Below, piece by piece: positions 39,143 to 48,354 of a DNA stretch of 64,000 bases. Made by a program: the position numbers and the translations under genes. The notes beneath the pieces are model-generated. The model made no database searches. It was given only the letters and a program-made list of their open reading frames with translations, and was not told the DNA's origin. This DNA comes from Klebsiella terrigena (GTDB lineage: Bacteria > Pseudomonadota > Gammaproteobacteria > Enterobacterales > Enterobacteriaceae), in contig NZ_BJNO01000010.1 in assembly GCF_006539725.1 (NCBI RefSeq), positions 1 to 64,000 of the forward strand, given 5' to 3'. Each line of letters opens with the position of its first letter. Position 1 is the stretch's first letter.

Positions 39143-41194
39143 ATGACCACAACCCGCAAAACGATTGCTATTATCTCGGGAACGATAGCGCTACTTATCG
39201 TTCTGTTTTTCATCGTACTGGCGACCTTCGACTGGAACCGCCTGAAGCCCACGATTAACCAGAAGGTGTCCGCCGAGCTGAACCGGCCGTTTGCCATTCG
39301 CGGCGACCTCGGCGTGGTCTGGGAGCGCCAGCGCGACGAGCGGGGCTGGCGAAGCTGGGTGCCCTGGCCCCACGTCCATGCCGAAGATATCGTCCTCGGC
39401 AACCCACCTGATATTCCCCAGGTCACGATGGTGCACCTGCCGCGCGTCGAAGCCACGCTAGCGCCGCTGTCGCTGCTGAGCAAAACGGTCTATCTGCCGT
39501 GGATTAAGCTGCAGCAGCCCGATGCCAGGCTGATCAGGCTCTCCGGGAAAACCAATAACTGGACCTTTACCCTCGGGTCGGACGACGCTGCGGCCAGCCA
39601 GGCCGGGCCATCGGACTGGTCTTTCCGGCTGGATAACATTCTCTTCGATCGCGGGCGGATTGCCATTATCGACAAGGTGACGCGCGCCGATATTACCCTG
39701 ACGGTCGATCCGCTGGGTAAACCGCTGCCGTTTAGCGAGGTCACCGGCACGGAAGGCAAAGAGGCGCCAAAGAAGGTGGCGGACTACGTTTTTGGGCTGA
39801 CGGCCAGGGGGAGCTATCGTGACCAGCCGCTCTCCGGCAGCGGTAAAATTGGCGGCATGCTGGCGCTGCGCAGCGAAGGGACGCCGTTCCCGCTGCAGGG
39901 CGACTTCCGCTCCGGCAATACCCGGGTGGCCTTTAGCGGGACGGTGAACGACCCGCTGAGCCTGGGCGGCGTCGATTTACGCCTGAAGTTCTCCGGCGAT
40001 TCGCTGGGGGATTTATACGATCTTACCGGAATCGTCCTGCCGGATACGCCGGCGTTCTCCACCGACGGTCGCCTGCGGGCGACCTTCAATCAGCAGGGCG
40101 GGTCGCGCTTTACCTACCGCGATTTCAATGGCCGAATCGGCGAAAGCGACATTCACGGCTCCCTGACCTACGCCACCGGCAAGCCGCGCCCGAAGCTGGA
40201 GGGCGACGTTGAATCCCGCCAGCTGCGTCTGGCGGACCTCGGGCCGCTGATTGGCGTGAACGCCGAGAGTAAGGCGAGTAAAACCGAGCAGCGTAGAGGC
40301 GAAGCTACGCCGCAGCCGGCCGGGAAAATCCTGCCTTACGATCGCTTTGAGACCGACAAGTGGCAGCTGATGGATGCCGATGTCCGCTTCAAGGGGCGGC
40401 GAATTGAGCACGGCGGCACGTTACCGATTAGCGACCTCAGCACCCACGTTATCCTTGAGCGCGGCGACCTGCGCCTGCAGCCGCTGCGCTTTGGCCTCGC
40501 CAACGGCACGATCGCCGGCAGCCTGCATCTGCAGGGCGATAAAAAGCCGCTGCAGGGCACCGCTAACCTGCAGGCCAGACGCCTGAAGCTCAAGGCGCTG
40601 ATGCCGAACGTGGAGATGATGCAGAAGACCCTCGGCGAGATGAACGGCGATATGCAGCTGCGCGGCACCGGTAACTCGGTGGCGGCGCTGCTGGGCAACA
40701 GCAACGGCAATATCAAGCTGCTGATGAACGATGGCCTGATTAGCCGAAACCTGATGGAAATTCTGGGGCTGAACGTCGGTAACTATCTTATCGGGCAGAT
40801 CTTTGGCGACGACGAGGTGCGGGTAAACTGCGCGGCGGCCAACGTTGACGTGGTTAATGGCGTCGCGCGGCCGCAGATCTTTGCCTTTGATACCGAAAAT
40901 GCGCTGATTAACGTCACCGGGACCGCCAGCTTCGCCTCGGAGCAGCTCGACTTAACCATCGACCCCGAAAGCAAGGGGCTGCGCATTATTACCCTGCGCT
41001 CGCCGCTGTACGTGCGCGGCACGTTTAAATCCCCGAACGCCGGAGTGAAGGTGGGGCCGCTGATCGCCCGCGGTGCGGTAGCGGCCGCGCTGGCAACGCT
41101 GGTCACCCCGGCTGCGGCGCTGCTGGCGCTGGTATCGCCGGCGGAGGGCGAAGCCAACCAGTGTCAGACGATTTTATCGCAGATGAAAAAGTAG
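39143..41194 (+). CDS. yhjG: AsmA-family inner-membrane protein YhjG
   Basis: A 683-residue protein with an N-terminal membrane anchor (about residues 7-29) and a large periplasmic part of the AsmA-like superfamily, now linked to phospholipid movement to the outer membrane. The start of the periplasmic part (FDWNRLKPTINQKVSAELNRPFAI) is the typical AsmA N-terminus. A C-terminal hydrophobic stretch (ARGAVAAALATLVTPAAALLALV) is present. It closely resembles E. coli YhjG (about 686 residues). Convergent with yhjE. Confidence 0.9.
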   Translation: MTTTRKTIAIISGTIALLIVLFFIVLATFDWNRLKPTINQKVSAELNRPFAIRGDLGVVWERQRDERGWRSWVPWPHVHAEDIVLGNPPDIPQVTMVHLPRVEATLAPLSLLSKTVYLPWIKLQQPDARLIRLSGKTNNWTFTLGSDDAAASQAGPSDWSFRLDNILFDRGRIAIIDKVTRADITLTVDPLGKPLPFSEVTGTEGKEAPKKVADYVFGLTARGSYRDQPLSGSGKIGGMLALRSEGTPFPLQGDFRSGNTRVAFSGTVNDPLSLGGVDLRLKFSGDSLGDLYDLTGIVLPDTPAFSTDGRLRATFNQQGGSRFTYRDFNGRIGESDIHGSLTYATGKPRPKLEGDVESRQLRLADLGPLIGVNAESKASKTEQRRGEATPQPAGKILPYDRFETDKWQLMDADVRFKGRRIEHGGTLPISDLSTHVILERGDLRLQPLRFGLANGTIAGSLHLQGDKKPLQGTANLQARRLKLKALMPNVEMMQKTLGEMNGDMQLRGTGNSVAALLGNSNGNIKLLMNDGLISRNLMEILGLNVGNYLIGQIFGDDEVRVNCAAANVDVVNGVARPQIFAFDTENALINVTGTASFASEQLDLTIDPESKGLRIITLRSPLYVRGTFKSPNAGVKVGPLIARGAVAAALATLVTPAAALLALVSPAEGEANQCQTILSQMKK

Positions 41195-41206
41195 ATTCGG
41201 AGAAGA

Positions 41207-41233
41207 GCTGCCCGGCGCGGCGCGCCGGGCAGC
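41207..41233. terminator. Terminator hairpin between yhjG and yhjE
   Basis: GCTGCCCGGCGC (41207-41218) and GCGCCGGGCAGC (41222-41233) form a perfect 12-bp stem with a 3-base loop, between convergent genes. No clear T tract on either side. Confidence 0.65.
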
Positions 41234-41239
41234 AAAGGA

Positions 41240-42562
41240 TTACAGCGACTGGTGGCGGGTTTCGTGGGTCAGCAGCAGCGCAATCAGCGTCAGCGCGGCC
41301 ATCGACGCCAGGTAGAGTCCTACCGCCGTCAGGCCGTAGTTGCCCTGCAGCCAGGCGGCAATATACGGCGCGACGGAAGCGCCAAGAATCGACGAGACGT
41401 TATAAGAGAACGATGCGCCGGTGTAGCGTACTTCCGTCGGGAACAGCTCCGGCAGCAGGGCGCCCATCGGACCGAAGGTCAGCCCCATCAGGCTCAAGCC
41501 GAGCAGCAGAAACGCGAAGACCAGCACCGGCTGACCGGAACCCAGCAGCGGTTTAAAAGCGAACAGGGCAAAGAGAATAATCATTGAGGTAATGACGATC
41601 ATGCTCTTACGACGGCCAAACGCGTCCGCCAGCAGGCCGGCAATCGGCACCATCACGCCAAAGCCAATCACCGCCATCATCAGCATCCACAGCACTTCAT
41701 TACGCGGCAGACCGAGGCCCACTGGCGCAGCGCCGGTGCTGAAGGTCATGGAGTAGACGGTCATGATATAGAACAGGGTATAGGTGGCCAGCATAATGAA
41801 GGTGCCGAGCACGGTCACCCGCACGTGCTTAGTCAGCAGCGTCCCCAGCGGGATTTTTACCTGTTTCTTCGCCGCGGCGATTTTGGCAAAGACCGGCGTT
41901 TCATGCAGCGAAACGCGGACGTAAAGCCCGATAATCACCAGCACGGCGGAGAAGATAAACGGCACGCGCCAGCCCCATTCCATAAACTGCTGGTCGGTCA
42001 GCAGCCAGGAGAGTAGCAGGAAGGTGCCGTTAGCGAAGAAGAAGCCGATCGGCGCGCCCAGCTGCGGGAAGGAGCCGTACAGCGCGCGTTTACGCGGCGG
42101 GGCGTTCTCGGTGGCCAGCAGGGCTGCGCCGCCCCATTCACCGCCAAGGCCAAGCCCCTGACCAAAGCGCGCCAGCGCCAGCAGCATCGGAGCCAGAATG
42201 CCAATGCTCTCATAGCCGGGCAGCAGGCCGATCACCACGGTAGAGATCCCCATGGTCAGCAGCGAGGCGACCAGCGTCACCTTACGACCGACGCGATCGC
42301 CGAAGTGGCCGAACAGCGCTGAGCCAATCGGACGCGCGACGAAGGCAATGGCGAAGGTTGCCAGCGACTGTAGCGTCGCGGCGGCCGGGTCGCCCTGCGG
42401 GAAGAAGATATGCGGAAACACGATAACCGCGGCGGTGGCGTAGATGTAGAAGTCGAAGAACTCAATGGCGGTGCCGATGAGTGAGGCAACGACGACTTTA
42501 TTGCGCGAGTTAACCGGTGCGGTTTCCTGCGACTTGTCGAGCGTGGTGGCTGTGGCTTGCAT
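41240..42562 (-). CDS. yhjE: Major facilitator superfamily transporter YhjE
   Basis: A 440-residue inner-membrane protein with twelve predicted helices, of the metabolite:H+ symporter group of the MFS (ProP/KgtP/ShiA relatives). Motifs seen are IGTAIEFFDFYIYATAA in helix 1, the loop 2-3 motif GHFGDRVGRK, and ARFGQGLGLGGEWGG in helix 4. Same length as E. coli YhjE, with near-identical ends (MQATATTLD; THETRHQSL). Substrate unknown. Confidence 0.93.
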   Translation of the reverse strand: MQATATTLDKSQETAPVNSRNKVVVASLIGTAIEFFDFYIYATAAVIVFPHIFFPQGDPAAATLQSLATFAIAFVARPIGSALFGHFGDRVGRKVTLVASLLTMGISTVVIGLLPGYESIGILAPMLLALARFGQGLGLGGEWGGAALLATENAPPRKRALYGSFPQLGAPIGFFFANGTFLLLSWLLTDQQFMEWGWRVPFIFSAVLVIIGLYVRVSLHETPVFAKIAAAKKQVKIPLGTLLTKHVRVTVLGTFIMLATYTLFYIMTVYSMTFSTGAAPVGLGLPRNEVLWMLMMAVIGFGVMVPIAGLLADAFGRRKSMIVITSMIILFALFAFKPLLGSGQPVLVFAFLLLGLSLMGLTFGPMGALLPELFPTEVRYTGASFSYNVSSILGASVAPYIAAWLQGNYGLTAVGLYLASMAALTLIALLLTHETRHQSL

Positions 42563-42831
42563 AGATCTTTCTTATTTTTAGCGAACGAAAAGCCATATAG
42601 CCACAGCAAAAGCGACATTTCAATCTGTAACAAGAGGCGGGAGAGGCCAAAAAACGGGCAAAAAGCGGATAATTTTTGTGCCTGAAAAATAACTTCTATG
42701 AAATGCTTCACATAAATAAAATAATGGCAGATAAAACCAGGTTTAGGTTAAATAAAAGTTACACGTTGGATTTATCTGCTGAAATGATGGATCGGGCTGA
42801 ATGATACCTCTCCGTTCAGCCCGATACGGCA
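42563..42831. other. Intergenic region upstream of yhjE, with yhjD terminator hairpin
   Basis: AT-rich, 269 bases. A perfect 11-bp stem, ATCGGGCTGAA (42791-42801) and TTCAGCCCGAT (42815-42825), lies next to the yhjD stop and is its likely terminator on the minus strand, although the T tract is weak. The rest should hold the yhjE promoter; no site could be fixed. Confidence 0.5.
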
Positions 42832-43863
42832 TCAATCGTGGGTTTTCCCCGGCATCCGGCGGTCGTCTTTATACTCGGCGGTGGCAATCCACGCCGCGCA
42901 GAACAGGGTCAGGCGCGCGAAGAAATAGAAAAAGGCCATCAGCCCTAAAACGGAGCCAAACGCGGCGCCCGACGGCGACTTCACCAGCGCCGGCAGCGTC
43001 CAGGTCATGACGATTTTAATCACCTCAAAGCCGATTGCCGCAATCATCGTGCCGCGTATCAGCGCTTTGCGCCGCGGACGGTGGCGCGGCAGGCGCCAGA
43101 AGATCCAGAAAAACAGCAGGTAGTTGGCGAAAATCGAGATCGCCAGGCCAATCAGCCGCCAGGCCGGTTTTAGCCACTCAATATTGTCGAGATACAGCGC
43201 GGAGATGATGGTCTGCTGCGCGGCGCCGGCAATAGAGGTAATGGAGAGGGTAATAATCAGGGCGACCAGCAGGCCAATCAGCGAAATAAAGTCGCGGAAG
43301 TATTTTACCCAGATCTTTTCCTGATCCTGCGGCGTACGTTCCCAGACGTCGCGGGACTGGGCGCGGATGGCTTCCCGCAGGTTGCCCATCCAGTTAATGC
43401 CGGAATAAAGCGCGACCAGCAGCCCAACCAGGCCGACGGTGGTGCGCTGCTGAACCGCGGTATTAATGGTGTTCTTCAGCGTTGCCGCCAGCGTCGGATC
43501 GCTGACGTTGAGCAGGATTTTATCGAAGATGTCCTGCAGCAGCGTCGGATGCCAGGTGAGGACAAAGCCGGCGGCGGCGAAGGAGACCATCAGTATCGGG
43601 ATCATCGACAGAAACGAGAAGTAGGTGATGGCCGCGCCGAACTGATTACCCAGGCGGTCGTTAAAGCGCTCTGCCGCGCGGATCAGGTGCGCAATAATCG
43701 GATTTCGCTGGACCTTTTCCGCCGTCCCGGTCACGCTTTTCAGCGCCTGGTTCGCTTTCTGTCCCACGGCGGATTCGTTGATGGCGGCCAGCGTGCTTTT
43801 ACTCTTTTCCGGCTGCTGGCCCGGATCCTGGGCCGGGCGTGTCGCGTCGTTTTCCGGTGTCAT
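42832..43863 (-). CDS. yhjD: YihY/BrkB-family inner-membrane protein YhjD
   Basis: A 343-residue protein with about six membrane helices and a charged N-terminal tail (1-60). It belongs to the YihY/UPF0761 (formerly BrkB) family; GAAITYFSFLSMIPILMV in helix 1 is the usual signature. In E. coli a point change in YhjD lets cells survive without Kdo-lipid A, linking it to lipopolysaccharide precursor export. E. coli protein is 337 residues. Confidence 0.92.
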   Translation of the reverse strand: MTPENDATRPAQDPGQQPEKSKSTLAAINESAVGQKANQALKSVTGTAEKVQRNPIIAHLIRAAERFNDRLGNQFGAAITYFSFLSMIPILMVSFAAAGFVLTWHPTLLQDIFDKILLNVSDPTLAATLKNTINTAVQQRTTVGLVGLLVALYSGINWMGNLREAIRAQSRDVWERTPQDQEKIWVKYFRDFISLIGLLVALIITLSITSIAGAAQQTIISALYLDNIEWLKPAWRLIGLAISIFANYLLFFWIFWRLPRHRPRRKALIRGTMIAAIGFEVIKIVMTWTLPALVKSPSGAAFGSVLGLMAFFYFFARLTLFCAAWIATAEYKDDRRMPGKTHD

Positions 43864-43983
43864 CAGTTATTTCTTCCTTTTTTTACAGCGAGATTCAGCA
43901 AAAATTATATACGCAAAACGCCGGTTGCGGCGGCGGAGCGGTAAACCCGCATCCTGACTCTGGCGAAACGGGCCCGCCGTGCG

Positions 43984-44883
43984 CTAGTCGACGTAGCCCT
44001 TCATCACGCCACCCAGCCACTCCATAAACAGGTGGACGCGACGCGAAAGATTGCGCCGATGTGGGTAGATAAGCGAGACCGGCAGCGGTTCGGCGCGGTA
44101 TTGCGGCAGAATTTCTATCAGCTCCCCGGTGCGCAGCGCTTCGCGAACGCCGGTGCGCGGAACCTGAATAATGCCCAGCCCGGCGAGGCAGGCGGCCTGA
44201 TAGGTTTCGGTGCTATTGACGGTCAGTATGCCGCCGGTTTTTACCCAGCGCACGGCGCCGTCGCTGACGACCTCAAAACCCACCGGGCGAACGCCAAGGG
44301 TGCTGGCATAGTGGATCAGGGCATGATCGCCGAGATCGTCAAGAGAGTGCGGATAGCCGAAGCGCGCCAGGTACTGCGGGCTGGCGCAGTTAATTTGCGT
44401 CAGCTTACCCAGCGGACGCGCGATCAGGCCGGAATCTTTCAGCGTACCGACGCGGACGACGCAATCAAAACCTTCGCGGATCACGTCAACCAGCCGGTCG
44501 CTGCTGCTCAGTTCAAGCTCGATCCCCGGATACTGCTGCAAAAAGGCCGGCAGCCGCGGAATGATCAGCTTTTTTGCCACGCCGACCGGCATATCTACCC
44601 GCAGTCGTCCGCTGATGCTGGAGGGATCGTGCTGGAATATGCCGTCCAGCTCCTCGAGGTTGCTCAGAAGGTCTTTGGCGCGCTCGTAGTAGACCATCCC
44701 GTCCTGAGTCAGCTGCACCCGGCGAGTGGTGCGGTGCAGAAGGCGCGCGCCGAGGTGGCTTTCCAGCGCCTGGATCTGGCGCGAAACGCTGCCTTTCGGC
44801 AGGCCCAGGGTGTCGGCGGCGCGGGAAAAGCTCTCCAGCTCCGCCACGCGAATGAACAGCTGCATTGCGTGAATTTTATCCAT
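43984..44883 (-). CDS. yhjC: LysR-family transcriptional regulator YhjC
   Basis: A 299-residue DNA-binding regulator. Helix-turn-helix at residues about 3-62 (LFIRVAELESFSRAADTLGLPKGSVSRQIQALE), then the ligand-binding domain of the CrgA-like LysR subgroup. It is transcribed away from the short-chain dehydrogenase gene at 45002 with a 118-base shared promoter region, the usual arrangement for a LysR protein controlling its divergent neighbour. Confidence 0.85.
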   Translation of the reverse strand: MDKIHAMQLFIRVAELESFSRAADTLGLPKGSVSRQIQALESHLGARLLHRTTRRVQLTQDGMVYYERAKDLLSNLEELDGIFQHDPSSISGRLRVDMPVGVAKKLIIPRLPAFLQQYPGIELELSSSDRLVDVIREGFDCVVRVGTLKDSGLIARPLGKLTQINCASPQYLARFGYPHSLDDLGDHALIHYASTLGVRPVGFEVVSDGAVRWVKTGGILTVNSTETYQAACLAGLGIIQVPRTGVREALRTGELIEILPQYRAEPLPVSLIYPHRRNLSRRVHLFMEWLGGVMKGYVD

Positions 44884-45001
44884 ACCCGAGACCTATTGTT
44901 GTTGCCAGGGAAACAGTAAAACGTAATTTAGCGTATTTATTGTTTTTCTGTCAGCTAATAAGCTCTTTCACGATGCAAACGCAACTGATAAGGGGTTTCT
45001 G

Positions 45002-45760
45002 ATGACACAACGTATTGCTTTAGTGACCGGCGGCAGCCGTGGATTGGGAAAAAACGCGGCGCTGAAGCTGGCGGCGAAGGGAACCGATATTATCCTCACC
45101 TACCACAGCAACCGCCAGGCGGCGCTGGAAGTTGTCGCTGAAATCGAACAAAAAGGGGTTAAAGCTGCGGCATTAGCGCTTAACGTCGCCGATACGTCGA
45201 GCTTCGAAAGCTTTGCTCTCGAGGTGAAGACGCTCCTGCAGCAGCGCTGGCAGCGCGGCACCTTTGATTATTTATTAAACAACGCCGGGATTGGTATCAA
45301 CGTCGCCTTTGCACAGACCAGCGAAGCGCAGTTTGACGAGCTGATGAATATCCAGTTCAAAGGCCCGTTCTTTCTGACCCAGCGCCTGCTGCCGCTGCTG
45401 CAGGACGGCGGGCGGATCCTCAACGTCTCGAGCGGGCTGGCCCGTTTCGCGCTGCCGGGCTACGCCGCCTATGCGGCAATGAAAGGGGCAATGGAGGTAC
45501 TGACCCGCTACCAGGCAAAAGAGCTGGGCGCGCGCGGGATCTCGGTGAACATTATTGCGCCGGGGGCCATCGAGACGGACTTTGGCGGCGGCGTGGTGCG
45601 CGATAATACGCAGGTAAACCAGCATATTGCGGCGCAAACGGCGCTGGGGCGGGTAGGGCTGCCGGACGATATCGGCGATGCGATAGCGGCGCTGCTGAGC
45701 GACGATCTGAAATGGATGAACGCCCAGCGGGTGGAGGTTTCCGGCGGGATGTTCCTGTAA
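45002..45760 (+). CDS. Short-chain dehydrogenase/reductase
   Basis: A 252-residue NAD(P)-dependent oxidoreductase of the classical SDR family. The cofactor motif TGGSRGLG is at residues 9-16, NNAG near 94-97, the catalytic Ser in LNVSSGLARF, and the YAAMK catalytic Tyr-Lys pair near residues 158-162. Substrate unknown. Divergent from yhjC, which probably controls it. A hairpin terminator follows. Confidence 0.88.
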   Translation: MTQRIALVTGGSRGLGKNAALKLAAKGTDIILTYHSNRQAALEVVAEIEQKGVKAAALALNVADTSSFESFALEVKTLLQQRWQRGTFDYLLNNAGIGINVAFAQTSEAQFDELMNIQFKGPFFLTQRLLPLLQDGGRILNVSSGLARFALPGYAAYAAMKGAMEVLTRYQAKELGARGISVNIIAPGAIETDFGGGVVRDNTQVNQHIAAQTALGRVGLPDDIGDAIAALLSDDLKWMNAQRVEVSGGMFL

Positions 45761-45768
45761 GCGGCGAG

Positions 45769-45806
45769 GCCGCCGCGTCAATTGGCTCTGCAACGGACGC
45801 GGCGGC
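45769..45806. terminator. Terminator hairpin between the SDR gene and the acetyltransferase gene
   Basis: GCCGCCGCGTC (45769-45779) pairs perfectly with GACGCGGCGGC (45796-45806), an 11-bp stem with a 16-base loop, between convergent genes. T-poor flanks. Confidence 0.55.
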
Positions 45807-45826
45807 GTATTCTACTGCCGGCGGCG

Positions 45827-46375
45827 CTAGCCTGCCGCAGCGGCGGGCCGGTGATAATCGCGCGGCAGCAGGCCAAATAGCCAGTCGTTATGCCAGCGGC
45901 CGTTGAGCCAGTAGCATTCGCGCAGCTCGCCCTCCAGCAGAAAGCCGGTTTTCTGCAGCAGGCTTTTCGAAGCGATGTTGCCGGCGGTGACGGTGGCGGT
46001 CAGGCGACGGACGCCGCCTGCGGAAAAGGCAAAATCGCACAGCGCCTGCAGTGATTCGTAGCCGTAGCCTTTTCCCTGGGCCTGGGGAGTGAACAGAAAC
46101 CCGACCTCAGCGCAGTCGTCCTCGTGGTGCCGGTAGCCGGTCATGCCGAGCGGCTCGTGGGTTTGTCGATCGCGGACGATCAGGCACAGCCAGTGCCTGG
46201 CGCCCGGCGTCCACGGCGACAGGCGCGAATCAAACGCTTCGCGGATCTCGGCGAGCGGGCGCGAATCGGCAATATAGAGCATCACCTGCGGATCGCGCTG
46301 CAGGGCTAAAAAGAAGGACCAGTCATCCAGCTGCAGCGGCGAGCAGCGCAGCCGTGGCGTAAGCAGTTCAGGCAT
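45827..46375 (-). CDS. GNAT-family N-acetyltransferase
   Basis: A 182-residue enzyme of the RimJ/RimL-like GNAT group. It has the early TPRLRCSPLQLDDW strand-helix, motif A with VGFLFTPQAQGKGYGYE (acetyl-CoA pyrophosphate loop, Q/GxGY), and the late motif NIASKSLLQKTGF. These enzymes acetylate amino groups on proteins or small molecules; the substrate is not evident. The ATG at 46375 is preferred over an upstream in-frame TTG. Confidence 0.82.
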   Translation of the reverse strand: MPELLTPRLRCSPLQLDDWSFFLALQRDPQVMLYIADSRPLAEIREAFDSRLSPWTPGARHWLCLIVRDRQTHEPLGMTGYRHHEDDCAEVGFLFTPQAQGKGYGYESLQALCDFAFSAGGVRRLTATVTAGNIASKSLLQKTGFLLEGELRECYWLNGRWHNDWLFGLLPRDYHRPAAAAG

Positions 46376-46444
46376 AGATCGGAGTTCCTGCAAAGGTCGA
46401 TAGCGTGACCATAGCAGGACATTCTCCGCCCGAATAGCACCTGG

Positions 46445-48097
46445 TTATAATGGCTCGCCGTAGAGGCCTATCAGCCGACGCACCACGCCGTTGGTCCAGC
46501 CGAAACCATCCTGCAGCGGGTATTCACCGCCGCCGCCCTCGTGCGGGACGCCGCTGGCAATATGGTACTTCTCAATCAGCTTATGATGCTGCTTGTAGAA
46601 GTGGTTCACCGTTTGCAGCCAGCTTTGGGCTATCTCATCGCCGAGCGGGTCCTGGCCGTACATTTTAAAGCCCTGCACCGCCATCCACTGCAGCGGCGCC
46701 CAGCCGTTGGGCTTATCCCACTGTTCGCCGCTTTCATACTCGGTGGCCATAATGCCGCCAGGGGTCAGCAGGCGAGCCCGCACCGCGTCGGCAAGGCGAT
46801 CCGCCTGTTCATGCGTCGCCATTCCGACGTACAGCGGCACGATGCTGGCGGCCGAAAAGAGCGCCAGCTGCTCGCGGCGCCAGTCGTAGTCGCGGAAGCA
46901 GCCGCTGTCGTCATCCCACAAATAGCGGGTCACCGCCGCCCGACGGTCGCTGGCCTTCTGGCGAAACGCGGCTTCCGTTTCGCGATCGCCCTCAACGCCG
47001 GAGAGATTGGCGATGGTATTTTCGAGCTTGAACAGGAAGGCGTTCAAATCGATGGGGATAAACTGGGTGGTGCGAATACTCGCCAGACGGGTGATATCGC
47101 GCAGCCAGCGGCTGGAGTAGTCCCAGCCGGAGGCGGCGCCGGCGCGCAGGTCACGGTAAACCTCGTTGGGCGGGCGGCCGGAGTGCTTTGCCGTTTCGAC
47201 ATCTTCGCGCCAGGACTCGTCGCGCGGGGTGTCGCGATCGTCCCAGTAGCGGTTGAGCAGCGAACCGTCCGGCATACGCACCGCGTGGCGATAGGCCTGG
47301 TTCGGGATCAGCGACTCGGCGCCGTCCATCCAGAAGCGGTACTCCATCTTCAGGTGCTCAAGGTAGCGGCGAGCGCCGCGCACGCCGTCCTCTTCAAACA
47401 GCTCAACCATCAGGGCGAAAACCGGCGGCTGCGAACGGCTGAGGTAGTAGGTGCGATTGCCGTTAGGGATATGACCGTAGGTTTCAATCATCCACGCGAA
47501 GTTGTCCGCCATGCACTTCAGCAGGTCCTCGCGGCCGCTCTCCGCCAGCCCCAGCATCGTGAAGTAGGAGTCCCAGTAGTAGGTCTCGCTAAAGCGGCCG
47601 CCGGGCACAATATACGACTGCGGCAGCGCCAGCAGCGACGACCACGGGATATGATCCTGCGGCTCGCGGGTGAGGATCGGCCAGAGGTGATCGATATGCT
47701 CTTTCAGGGATCGCTTAGGATCGGAAACGTAATCTTCCGCGCGATGATCCGGCAGCCAGAAGTGGTCCTCGACGAACTGCCGCAGATCGAACCCTGGAGT
47801 GCGCCTCACCCGCCGGTAGTGGATTAAAATATCCAGCGGGTCCTGCTTTGGCGCACAGTCGGGGAAGGTTTTGCTGTCGGCGAAAATGCGCGATTTTTGC
47901 ACGTGGGCGAACAGCTCCAGGTAGCGATCGGCCGGGGTCAGGGCGTCAGACGCCGGCAGCCCCTCGATAATTTCTGGCTCCGGTTCGGCGTCGAACATTT
48001 CGTCCAGTTTTAACTCATACGGATCGGCTTCGTAGCGCAGATCGACGTCGATCTTTAACTCATCGCTATTATCGTTGCGTAATGTCTGGCTGGACAT
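46445..48097 (-). CDS. treF: Cytoplasmic trehalase TreF
   Basis: Glycoside hydrolase family 37 enzyme that splits trehalose into two glucose molecules in the cytoplasm. It has 550 residues (E. coli 549) and no signal peptide, which separates it from periplasmic TreA. Both trehalase signatures are present: [15 protein letters not shown] (about 168-182) and [12 protein letters not shown] (about 459-470). The C-terminal Gly-rich [18 protein letters not shown] loop closes the active site. In E. coli treF is weakly induced by osmotic stress through sigma S. Confidence 0.96.
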   Translation of the reverse strand: MSSQTLRNDNSDELKIDVDLRYEADPYELKLDEMFDAEPEPEIIEGLPASDALTPADRYLELFAHVQKSRIFADSKTFPDCAPKQDPLDILIHYRRVRRTPGFDLRQFVEDHFWLPDHRAEDYVSDPKRSLKEHIDHLWPILTREPQDHIPWSSLLALPQSYIVPGGRFSETYYWDSYFTMLGLAESGREDLLKCMADNFAWMIETYGHIPNGNRTYYLSRSQPPVFALMVELFEEDGVRGARRYLEHLKMEYRFWMDGAESLIPNQAYRHAVRMPDGSLLNRYWDDRDTPRDESWREDVETAKHSGRPPNEVYRDLRAGAASGWDYSSRWLRDITRLASIRTTQFIPIDLNAFLFKLENTIANLSGVEGDRETEAAFRQKASDRRAAVTRYLWDDDSGCFRDYDWRREQLALFSAASIVPLYVGMATHEQADRLADAVRARLLTPGGIMATEYESGEQWDKPNGWAPLQWMAVQGFKMYGQDPLGDEIAQSWLQTVNHFYKQHHKLIEKYHIASGVPHEGGGGEYPLQDGFGWTNGVVRRLIGLYGEPL

Positions 48098-48354
48098 AGT
48101 GATACGGACCTCCGGATCGCGTCGCTAAATGGCGCCGGATATTCCCGGCATGGCTTTTAAGCTTAGTCATTCGCTTCGGTTTTCGTGGGGGAAACTGTGC
48201 GTCAGGTCACGCTTCTGTGCAAATACCTGAAGCCGGAATTTTTATTACTAATTGATTTATATCGTTAATTTATGAACGGGTGCTCTGAATCGCGTGGAAA
48301 AATTCAGAGCAATCGTTTTGCAACAAAATCTTATTTTATGGCGCAGGCGCGGGA
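48098..48354. other. Intergenic region with hairpin downstream of the alcohol dehydrogenase gene
   Basis: A perfect 9-bp stem GCTCTGAAT (48282-48290) and ATTCAGAGC (48302-48310), loop 11, could end the minus-strand dehydrogenase transcript, though it has no T tract. The AT-rich part from 48225 to 48275 and the sequence before treF should hold the treF promoter; no site is assigned. Confidence 0.4.
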